From: Pseudomonas persica
GTDB lineage: Bacteria; Pseudomonadota; Gammaproteobacteria; Pseudomonadales; Pseudomonadaceae
Assembly: GCF_900291015.1 (NCBI RefSeq)
Contig: NZ_OLKL01000051.1
Coordinates: 162,469 to 226,468, forward strand
Length of the DNA: 64,000 nt
Reading direction: 5' to 3'
Part shown: positions 43,741 through 50,758 of the stretch, piece after piece
How the letters are laid out: each line of letters begins with the position of its first letter
Position numbering within the stretch: the first letter of the stretch is position 1
The notes under the pieces: generated by a model
The model's database searches: none
The model's input: the letters and a program-made list of their open reading frames with translations, nothing else
Told to the model about the DNA's origin: nothing
Position numbers and translations under genes: made by a program

Positions 43741-46128
43741 TTACAACCCCATGCCATCAATAAGAATAGTTGTATCTGCAAACTCAGCGAGACGACGACC
43801 CTCGGCAAGTTCTTCAGCAGTAAAATCAGATTTATCCCCAAGGATACTTTCGAGCAGCGTCAAATTCTCCTGCACTACATGCCCATAAGGGGTATCCATC
43901 ACTCGGCTGACCTCAGCAAGCTTTCGATAATCCCGCTCCATGGCGAACAGCTCCGCCAGGTTGGACGCGGTGAGCAGGACGTTTTCACATCCAAGGCACA
44001 TGTTGTACATGGAGCAAGGTCGCCCAAGGACATAAGTGCTCAACTTCTTGATGAATTCTGGGGGGTTGAAGATGTTCTTACAGCCTGCCAATGGGGTTTT
44101 GAAGACCACCTGCGGGGAATCAACCTGTACGACCTCGATCAGGTTTGCCTCCTCTGGCTCGCTCTTCGTGGACGCTGCAGCCAGATCCGCTGCTTCAACC
44201 GCGCGGTCGTGCAGCTGCCGTAAGGCCACATCCAGCTTCGCACGTGCGACGGTGTTGAAGTCCATGCGGTCAAGGTAGGCCTGCGTGGTCTTGATGTGCT
44301 TGTGTCCCAAAATCAGCTGGATCTCCCGAATCGGGACACTACGCTCTACCAGCTCGCTGATGAAGCTCGGACGCAAGCGTGAAGGGCTCAGCTTCAGCGG
44401 GGTGCCTTCATCGCTGAGGATGCCTTTACGTTGCGCATAGCTGTTGAAAACGGCGGTTATCAGCCCATCCTTACCCGTGCCAAACGACTTAACACTCAAA
44501 AAGGCGCGAGCTGCGCTTGTCTGCCAGATAAACAGGCTGTTCCTCGCATCCTCGGGAGCATCGTCACGGAACCCTGCGGTCAGTGCCTCCACGTCCTTGA
44601 AGATCTTCGCTACCGCTTCAGCCTGGGAAGTAGTGAGCCATGTAATGTCCGCATCAAAGAGATCAACGGGCATCACCTTTCCACCGCCTGAGCGCTCCTT
44701 CCAATACTTCAAGCAGGCACGCCCCGTCAGCTCATGCTGTGGCTCGAAGTCGTCCAGATTCAGGTATCTCAGAGAGTCCGCATTAAGTCCTGTTATCTGC
44801 CCCAGTTTAATCGCATACGGCGCGATAACTTGGCCATCGATCATGTAATGGACACCCCAGCCTTCAAGGACATCCCGCAGACCTTCGCCAGACCGATCAA
44901 CGATGTTCCAAAACGCGTTGGTATAGGGATCCCCCTTGGATCTCGATCTCGTACCAACCACACTGCAGTTCAGTTTGTTTTCAAAAATCCATCGGGCATT
45001 TTCGAGAGTACCGAATCCTAACTTTACTTTGCCATTCGAACCGACTGGATCCTCACCGACTCCGGATAACAGGTAGGGCTGCGCGAGCGAGTTGTTGCGC
45101 AAGATGTCTTCATCTACGCACGCGGCGATTCGCCGACGCTCAGCGCTCGTATAGGGACGATATTGATCCGTAACCCGGTCAGCATCAAACCCTTGACAGT
45201 TGACAAAATCAGGCCCAGCGTAGTCCTTCAGGTTCTTGATCGTGGTGAGCGTTTTACGCAGTGCGCTAAGCAGGGTATTGGCAAAGTTTGGAGACAATTC
45301 ACCACGGACAATCATCTGCTCCAGATGACCGTGGATGCGAGGAAGGATGAACGCATCCAGGGTAGCGGCGATGGGCTCGCTTCCGGTCAGTCCCCGCTCA
45401 AGGAAAAACCGCGACACCAGGTTGAACGTGTCGAGGTAGTTTCGCTCGCCGGAATCGCTCGTCGTTTTCAAAGAAGCAATTGCGAAAGCATGCTTTAGAT
45501 CATTAAACGGCTTACTCTCTGAGGCTGGTTCGAGGTCGGCCAGGGTCACGAACTCTTTCAATCGCAGCCGCTTGAAATCAACGAGGATGGGTTCCTGAGG
45601 AATGTATTCTTCTTTGTTTTCGCGCCGCTCTTTGACAGTTTGGTAATCGCTGGAGATGACTCCGAGACGCTGCAGATCCTGGTTGATTTCATCATAAGCG
45701 CTGGCGACGCTTGCGTAGCGGTTCATATGGGGCTGAATCCCCTCCAAGCCTGGTACCAACGTCAGGCAGCGACGAACGCTTAGCTTGTTGCCGAAAATGG
45801 GTAGCTTGAGCCTTTGCTCGTCTGTGAGCGTTTTGTACCAACCTAGAACCTTGAGCCGCCAGTTGCACCCAGCCGCAGTTTCACCGCGATGGATTGCACC
45901 ACTGATGCACATATCCAATAGGAGTTGCTGTTCCGCCAACTCGAAAACTTCAAGCGACGGATCAAGATCTTTGCTTGCAATATACGAAGCGCTCAGCATG
46001 AGCGGAACGTACATCCCGCTATCATTATCACTGAGTTCTACTTCGTACCAGCTAAGCGGGTTCTCTTCCAGCTCCTTCATCCAGCTGAAAATCCGAGAGC
46101 TTCCGATGGCCCGCTCATGAATACTCAT
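43741..46128 (-). CDS. ginB: GinB-like tyrosine recombinase with altered box I
   Basis: A 795-residue recombinase, the longest of the three. The catalytic domain occupies about residues 400-640. The box I segment is IKLGQITGLNADSLRYLNL, with Asn where G-L-R is expected. Box II is SPSRLRPSFISELVERS, and LILGHKHIKTTQAYLDRMD provides the final His and the nucleophilic Tyr. A Cys-containing tail (RPCSMYNMCLGCENVL) resembles the zinc-like tail of GinC. It starts inside the ginA stop (4-base overlap). The missing first Arg suggests a structural or partly active role within a hetero-complex. Confidence 0.8.
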   Translation of the reverse strand: MSIHERAIGSSRIFSWMKELEENPLSWYEVELSDNDSGMYVPLMLSASYIASKDLDPSLEVFELAEQQLLLDMCISGAIHRGETAAGCNWRLKVLGWYKTLTDEQRLKLPIFGNKLSVRRCLTLVPGLEGIQPHMNRYASVASAYDEINQDLQRLGVISSDYQTVKERRENKEEYIPQEPILVDFKRLRLKEFVTLADLEPASESKPFNDLKHAFAIASLKTTSDSGERNYLDTFNLVSRFFLERGLTGSEPIAATLDAFILPRIHGHLEQMIVRGELSPNFANTLLSALRKTLTTIKNLKDYAGPDFVNCQGFDADRVTDQYRPYTSAERRRIAACVDEDILRNNSLAQPYLLSGVGEDPVGSNGKVKLGFGTLENARWIFENKLNCSVVGTRSRSKGDPYTNAFWNIVDRSGEGLRDVLEGWGVHYMIDGQVIAPYAIKLGQITGLNADSLRYLNLDDFEPQHELTGRACLKYWKERSGGGKVMPVDLFDADITWLTTSQAEAVAKIFKDVEALTAGFRDDAPEDARNSLFIWQTSAARAFLSVKSFGTGKDGLITAVFNSYAQRKGILSDEGTPLKLSPSRLRPSFISELVERSVPIREIQLILGHKHIKTTQAYLDRMDFNTVARAKLDVALRQLHDRAVEAADLAAASTKSEPEEANLIEVVQVDSPQVVFKTPLAGCKNIFNPPEFIKKLSTYVLGRPCSMYNMCLGCENVLLTASNLAELFAMERDYRKLAEVSRVMDTPYGHVVQENLTLLESILGDKSDFTAEELAEGRRLAEFADTTILIDGMGL

Positions 46129-47360
46129 TTCTTATCTCCCAAACGGATTTTGAGCGCGGTCTCGGCAACGAGGGCCGCCATGCTACTTGCCTTGGTTGCA
46201 ATCTCTCCAGTAGAGGAGTGGCAGATCCGGAAAACCTCTTGAGGAAGCTGAAGGTAGTTCTTTTCAGTGGTGGCACTACTGCTATGCCCCAAAGACAACT
46301 GAGCCGTAACCAGGTTATCCAAATAGGTTTTACCCAAATCAGGGCTGGTCATGATTTCGTACGCATGACCGTGACGAAGCTTATGCGGAGAGAGAGTGCG
46401 ATCTAACCGTTTGCTTTTAACTGCACGTTTCGAAACCCGCTCAAGCAGTTTACTGACCGAATCGGCATTGTAGGGTGAGCCCTCTGAATTGAAAAAGCAG
46501 GGCGTAATATTGGCGGACTCGTACTGTCTCGCGTACTTTCGGTACAAAGGGGTAGCGTGATAGCGCTTGATACGCTCAAGCGTGGACTTACTCACGACTG
46601 AATACCGTTCCTTAACTTCTTGCCCACGCCCCTTACTCCCCTCAATGAAAAGAGGGCAATAATCCGGATGTGCCCACTCGACATCGCTTTCACCCACGAA
46701 ATTAGCGCGAGCGAAATCGAGTGCTTTGTTCACCGCACCGAGAGTAACCCTGCCAACCTCGCTCCGACGAAGACCCGCATCATAGATGGACTGCAGAACA
46801 ATCCGCTCTCTTTCACTATTAGTACTCAGGATAAGCGCTTTCAGATCTTTGAGAGAACACGGCTTGATCAGTTTTTTCTTCGGCGCTGGGGAAATAAATC
46901 CAGCTGCGTAGGGATTATCCTCTCGCAGAGCGGGCTGATGATTACGAGCAACACACAAGAACTCATTGAACAGAGCAGCATAGCAGCCGTCTCTGTTCCG
47001 GATAGTTACCGACGACAAACAATCAATCTCGCGCAGATGAATGAAGTATCTGGCAATTCCCTGCTGGCTTACATTGAGAAGGATTTCATCCCAAGAAGAA
47101 TGCTGGAATGTGGCGGTGCCTTTAAGGTGTTCGAGCAAGTACCCGATATTGCGTCCATACGTTTCAGCAGACGGAAAGGAGAGTTTGGCAGTATTAACAC
47201 CTCGGGTGAGGTACTCACTTACTAGCGGAACGAGTCTCTCCTCTGAGTCGAAGAGCCCCACCGCTTTCACGGATGCCAGGCCTGCTGCCTGTGGCCCGTC
47301 TTCGTTGAGCATCGACCCGCCCAGGTCGATCGTTTGATTTTGTGTGACTACAACCTTCAC
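46125..47360 (-). CDS. ginA: GinA-like tyrosine recombinase
   Basis: A 411-residue tyrosine recombinase with an N-terminal SAM-like core-binding domain (about 70-150) and a catalytic domain. Box I is YDAGLRRSEVGRV (about 192), the beta-hairpin Lys lies in EGSKGRGQEVKERY, box II is SPHKLRHGHAYEI (about 325), and LGHSSSATTEKNYLQL carries the final His and Tyr. All catalytic residues are present. It starts at a GTG 6 bases after AGGGGG and heads the gin operon, with its own promoter at 47387-47414. It is the recombinase nearest the island end, as in described GInts. Confidence 0.85.
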   Translation of the reverse strand: MKVVVTQNQTIDLGGSMLNEDGPQAAGLASVKAVGLFDSEERLVPLVSEYLTRGVNTAKLSFPSAETYGRNIGYLLEHLKGTATFQHSSWDEILLNVSQQGIARYFIHLREIDCLSSVTIRNRDGCYAALFNEFLCVARNHQPALREDNPYAAGFISPAPKKKLIKPCSLKDLKALILSTNSERERIVLQSIYDAGLRRSEVGRVTLGAVNKALDFARANFVGESDVEWAHPDYCPLFIEGSKGRGQEVKERYSVVSKSTLERIKRYHATPLYRKYARQYESANITPCFFNSEGSPYNADSVSKLLERVSKRAVKSKRLDRTLSPHKLRHGHAYEIMTSPDLGKTYLDNLVTAQLSLGHSSSATTEKNYLQLPQEVFRICHSSTGEIATKASSMAALVAETALKIRLGDKK

Positions 47361-47386
47361 CGACTACCCCCTTTTGAAGGCCGCCC

Positions 47387-47414
47387 ATCCTATGCAGAAT
47401 GTGCAGCTTGTCAA
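47387..47414 (-). promoter_or_regulatory. Predicted sigma70 promoter of the gin-thyA operon
   Basis: On the minus strand TTGACA (47414-47409), a 16-base spacer and TAGGAT (47392-47387) lie 27 bases before the ginA GTG. An overlapping TTGACC is six bases further upstream. Because it lies inside the island it would serve in both integrated and circular forms. Confidence 0.6.
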
Positions 47415-47492
47415 GGTCAAGATAAATTCGGAAGAAAGGCAAATTTTTTTACGCTGCTAGCACGTACTGTGCGTTATTTGCTGCGTCATATA

Positions 47493-47508
47493 AAAGACCC
47501 AGGTCGTT
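47493..47508. other. Right attachment site (attR)
   Basis: The island ends ...ATATAAAAG and the thyA 5' part begins ACCCAGGTCGTT (plus strand), with AG shared with the left junction. Subterminal motifs GACGC, GCACAG and GCTAGC, read inward from this end (47487-47456 on the minus strand), recur in the same order inward from the left end (8205-8227). Confidence 0.8.
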
Positions 47509-48153
47509 GGAGCGGATGTAGAGGGTCAGGGAAATTTCCCTGGTCTCCACATTCGGGTGGAACTGGTACAGCAGGTGGCACGGCGGCAGGGCCATTTCGT
47601 CCAGCTGCGCGCAGTTCCAGCCGTGGAACAGGATACGGCGGCTGCCCGGGTCGTTGGCGATGGTGTCCAGGCACTGGCGCACCTGGTCGATGGCCTTGTA
47701 CAGGATGACGAACGCGACGCCGTCCTCCTCGTCCTGGGCGATGCGGCGGAAGCCAGCCTTCTCGGCCATCTCGATCGCCGCCGGGTTGCTCAGCGGGATG
47801 CGCTTGTAGCCCGGCCATTGGCGCCATTGCACGCCGTAGATCTCGCCCAGGTCGTCATGGCCCTGGCGGAACGGGTTGGCCAGCCACTGGGCGTTCTCGT
47901 TGGCGTTCTGGTCCCAGACCTTGCAGCCCAGCTCGCGGAATTCACCGGCGTTCTTCACGCCACGCAGGAAACCGACCATTTCGCCGATCGCCGACTTGAA
48001 CGCCAGTTTGCGCGTGGTAATGGCCGGAAAGCCCTTCTGCAAGTCGAAACGCAGCATCGCGCCTGGCAGGCTGATGGTGCGGATGCCGGTGCGGTTGCCC
48101 TGCAGCGTGCCGTTGTCGATGACGTCGCGGACCAGGTCCAGATACTGTTTCAT
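47495..48153 (-). pseudogene. thyA: thyA 5' fragment (native thymidylate synthase, first 220 codons)
   Basis: The host thymidylate synthase from its ATG to codon 220 (YIRSNDLGL), including the active-site Cys in [12 protein letters not shown]. Translation then enters the island and adds 14 foreign codons before stopping at 47449. The missing 103 codons are at 7879-8193. The lost part contains the conserved GTPFNLTE and HVYENH regions for dUMP binding, so the truncated product should be inactive. Lying downstream of lgt on the same strand, it directs transcription into ginA and the island thyA. Confidence 0.93.
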
Positions 48154-48204
48154 GGCTTACCTGTAGCAAAAACGGCAGGGGGATCGCCCCTGCCGTGGGA
48201 TTAA

Positions 48205-49011
48205 TCAGGCGGGTTTCGCCGTGGGCTTGCGATTATAAGCCCACCAGATCAGGCCAAGGCCACCGACTATCATCGGAATGCAAAGCAATTGGCCTTGCGT
48301 GAGCCAGCCGAACGCGATGTAGCCAAGCTGCGCATCCGGCACGCGGACGAATTCCACTGCAAAGCGGAAAATGCCGTAACACAGCGAGAACATGCCAGAC
48401 ACCGCCATGGTCGGTCGTGGCTTGCGCGAGAACATCCAGAGGATGACAAACAGCGCCACGCCTTCGAGGGCGAACTGATACAGCTGCGACGGATGACGCG
48501 GCAGCTGCGCCGGGTCGCTGAACGGCGGGAAGACCATCGCCCATGGCACGTCGGTGGCCTTGCCCCACAGCTCGGCGTTGATGAAGTTGCCGATGCGCCC
48601 GGCGCCCAGGCCGATCGGCACCAGCGGGGCGACGAAGTCCATCAGCTCGAAGAACGACTTGTTGTTGCGCTTGCCGAACCACAAGGCCGCCAGCATCACG
48701 CCGATGAAACCGCCATGGAACGACATGCCACCCTTCCACACCTCGAAGATCAGCGTCGGATTGGCCAGGTAGGCGTGCAGGTCGTAGAACAGCACGTAGC
48801 CCAGGCGACCGCCGACGATCACCCCCATCGACAGCCAGAACACCAGGTCGGAGAGCTTTTCACGCGTCCAGGTGGGGTCGAAGCGGTTCAGCCGGCGCGA
48901 GGCGAGCAGCCAGGCACCGCCGATGCCGACCAGGTACATCAGGCCGTACCAATGGATTTTCAGCGGCCCGATGGCCACGGCCACGGGGTCTATCTGCGGG
49001 TAAGGCAGCAT
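48205..49011 (-). CDS. lgt: Lgt, prolipoprotein diacylglyceryl transferase
   Basis: A 268-residue inner-membrane enzyme with seven hydrophobic helices that transfers diacylglycerol to the lipobox cysteine of prolipoproteins. The family signature is [20 protein letters not shown] (about residues 141-160), with [10 protein letters not shown] carrying the essential His and RLGYVLFYD upstream. The length is normal. It sits 51 bases upstream of thyA on the same strand, the common lgt-thyA operon of gamma-proteobacteria, so the lgt promoter probably also feeds thyA and, here, the island operon. Confidence 0.95.
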   Translation of the reverse strand: MLPYPQIDPVAVAIGPLKIHWYGLMYLVGIGGAWLLASRRLNRFDPTWTREKLSDLVFWLSMGVIVGGRLGYVLFYDLHAYLANPTLIFEVWKGGMSFHGGFIGVMLAALWFGKRNNKSFFELMDFVAPLVPIGLGAGRIGNFINAELWGKATDVPWAMVFPPFSDPAQLPRHPSQLYQFALEGVALFVILWMFSRKPRPTMAVSGMFSLCYGIFRFAVEFVRVPDAQLGYIAFGWLTQGQLLCIPMIVGGLGLIWWAYNRKPTAKPA

Positions 49012-49027
49012 GGAACTTCCTCTCGAT

Positions 49028-49810
49028 TCAAATCAAAAAGCTGAGGCCGACACAGAACAACAGGGCTGCGAACAGGCGTTTCAACAAACGAGGCGACAGC
49101 TTGTGCGCCAGGCGCGCGCCGAAGCGGGCGAAAAACATGCTGGTCACGGCAATGCCGAGCAGCGCCGGCAGGTACACGTAACCCAGGCTGTGGGCCGGCA
49201 GGTGCTCCTCGTGCCAGCCCAGCAGCATGAAACTCAGGGCACTGGCCACGGCGATCGGCAGACCACAGGCCGAGGACGTGGCCACCGCCTGCTGCATGGG
49301 CAGGCTGCGCCAGGTCAGGAACGGCACGGTCAGCGAGCCGCCGCCGATGCCGAAAATGGCCGAGGCCCATCCGATCACCCCACCGGCACCGATCAACGCG
49401 GGCTTGCCGGGGATGCCACGACTGGCCTTGGGCTTGAGGTCCAGGGCCATCTGCGCGGCGATGACCAAGGCGAACACGCCGATGATCTTTTGCAGCAGCG
49501 GCCCCTGGATCAGCGAGGCGGTCTTGGCGCCGACACCGGCCCCAAGCAGGATGCCGAGGGTCATCCAGGCGAAGATCGGCCATTGCACCGCGCCCTTGCG
49601 CTGGTGCTCGAGCACAGCGTTGATCGAGGTGAAGACGATGGTTGCCAGCGACGTACCGACTGCCAGGTGAGTCAGCACCGAGGCATCGAAACCCTGCAAG
49701 GTGAAGCTGAACACCAGCACCGGCACGATGATGATACCGCCGCCCACGCCGAACAACCCGGCCAGCACACCGGCGCAGGCACCCAACAGCAGATAGAGCA
49801 CGAATTCCAT
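49028..49810 (-). CDS. TauE/SafE-family sulfite/sulfonate exporter-like permease
   Basis: A 260-residue membrane protein with about eight helices. The family's repeated glycine-rich motifs are [20 protein letters not shown] (residues 12-31) and [20 protein letters not shown] in the second half. TauE/SafE proteins export sulfite, sulfoacetate or related anions; the substrate here is not determined. The ATG at 49810 has GGGGAAG just upstream. It ends 16 bases before the lgt start on the same strand, so it may be cotranscribed with lgt and thyA. Confidence 0.85.
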   Translation of the reverse strand: MEFVLYLLLGACAGVLAGLFGVGGGIIIVPVLVFSFTLQGFDASVLTHLAVGTSLATIVFTSINAVLEHQRKGAVQWPIFAWMTLGILLGAGVGAKTASLIQGPLLQKIIGVFALVIAAQMALDLKPKASRGIPGKPALIGAGGVIGWASAIFGIGGGSLTVPFLTWRSLPMQQAVATSSACGLPIAVASALSFMLLGWHEEHLPAHSLGYVYLPALLGIAVTSMFFARFGARLAHKLSPRLLKRLFAALLFCVGLSFLI

Positions 49811-49939
49811 TCGTCTTCCCCGAGAAAACAATGCGGCATGGTAACGGAAGCCGGGCTCGGGGCTCTAGTGAACTTCGTGACAGGATGGATCAGTCCCGCT
49901 GCGGTGGGTACAGTGGCAAGAAACACAGGGGCCCAACCG

Positions 49940-50686
49940 ATGTGCCTGATCGTATTCGCCTGGCGGCCGGGGCATGCCCTGCCGCTGATCGTGGCGGCCA
50001 ACCGCGATGAATTCTATGCCCGCCCCACCCAGGCCCTGGCGGCCTGGGAGGACGCGCCCGGGGTATATGCCGGGCGCGACCTGGAGGCCGGCGGCACCTG
50101 GCTGGGCGTGGGCCCGCAGGGGCGGTTCGCGGCGCTGACCAATATCCGCGACCCGGGGCAGGCGCTGGGCCCGCGGTCACGTGGCGAGTTGGTGGCGGCG
50201 TATCTGCAGGGTGAGTTGGGGGTCGAGGCTTACCTGGACCAGGTAGCCAGCCGCAGCGGGCAGTATTCGGGGTTCAACCTGCTGGTGGGCAACGGGCGGC
50301 AACTGGGTTATCTGCACGCCCGTGATGCAGCGCCGCGCTTGCTGGAGGGCGGCGTTTACGGGCTTTCCAATGCCGGGCTGGATACGCCGTGGCCGAAGCT
50401 GATCAAGGCGCGAAGCGGGCTGGAAGGGTTACTGGAAACGCCGGAGCCACAGCGCTTGCTGGTGTTGCTGGCCGATGCCGAACCGGCGCCGGAGGGCGAG
50501 TTGCCGGAGACGGGCGTTGGGTTGGTGACCGAGAAGCTGCTGTCGAGCGTGTTCATTGCCAGCCAGAATTACGGGACGCGGGCGAGTACGGTGCTGATTG
50601 TGGATGATCAGGGAAGAAGGCGGCTGGTTGAGCGCAGTTTCGGGCCCTTTGGTGGGCACTTGGGGGAAGTAGAGTTACTGGTCTGA
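49940..50686 (+). CDS. NRDE-family protein
   Basis: A 248-residue protein beginning MCLIVFAWRPGHALPLIVAA and continuing NRDEF, the motif that names the family; Cys2 becomes an N-terminal nucleophile after Met removal, as in Ntn hydrolases. GGTWLGVGPQGRFAALTNIR and SRGELV are also diagnostic. Cellular role is poorly known. A long open extension upstream overlaps the TauE gene antisense and is not coding, so the ATG at 49940 is taken. It is divergent from the TauE-lgt-thyA operon. Confidence 0.85.
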   Translation: MCLIVFAWRPGHALPLIVAANRDEFYARPTQALAAWEDAPGVYAGRDLEAGGTWLGVGPQGRFAALTNIRDPGQALGPRSRGELVAAYLQGELGVEAYLDQVASRSGQYSGFNLLVGNGRQLGYLHARDAAPRLLEGGVYGLSNAGLDTPWPKLIKARSGLEGLLETPEPQRLLVLLADAEPAPEGELPETGVGLVTEKLLSSVFIASQNYGTRASTVLIVDDQGRRRLVERSFGPFGGHLGEVELLV

Positions 50687-50699
50687 TAATTTGATGTTG

Positions 50700-50747
50700 C
50701 TTGTTCCGGCCTCTTCGCGGGTTTACCCGCGAAGAAGCCGGAACAGG
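50700..50747. repeat. REP palindrome between convergent genes
   Basis: TTCCGGCCTCTTCGCGGGTT continuing TACCCGCGAAGAAGCCGGAA: one long nearly perfect palindrome lying between the convergent NRDE gene and ptsP. It probably acts as a bidirectional terminator. Confidence 0.88.
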
Positions 50748-50758
50748 CCACCTCACAT

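Larger units (their letters stand above)
8194..47494. mobile_element. GInt-type genomic island inserted in thyA
   Basis: About 39.3 kb between the two thyA halves. It has the three-part layout described for GInts: a ginABCD-like operon at one end (41138-47360), a variable cargo (about 8.7-40.3 kb), and a short AT-richer distal end (about 8194-8300). It ends in imperfect direct repeats, ACCCAGGAAGTT at left and ACCCAGGTCGTT at right. The REP repeats so common in the flanks are absent inside. Cargo comprises an aromatic amino acid catabolic module and a defence-like zone. The recombinases keep most catalytic residues, so the element may still move. Family assignment rests on operon architecture and recalled literature, not on alignment. 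Confidence 0.88.

Noticed and set aside
8194-47494. Prophage or integrative conjugative element
   Set aside because: No capsid, tail, terminase, lysis, relaxase, type IV coupling or mating-pair genes are visible; only the four gin genes relate to mobility.
49010-49939. N-terminal extension of the NRDE protein
   Set aside because: The open frame overlaps the TauE gene antisense and lacks domain similarity; the true NRDE start MCLIVFAWRPG is at 49940.
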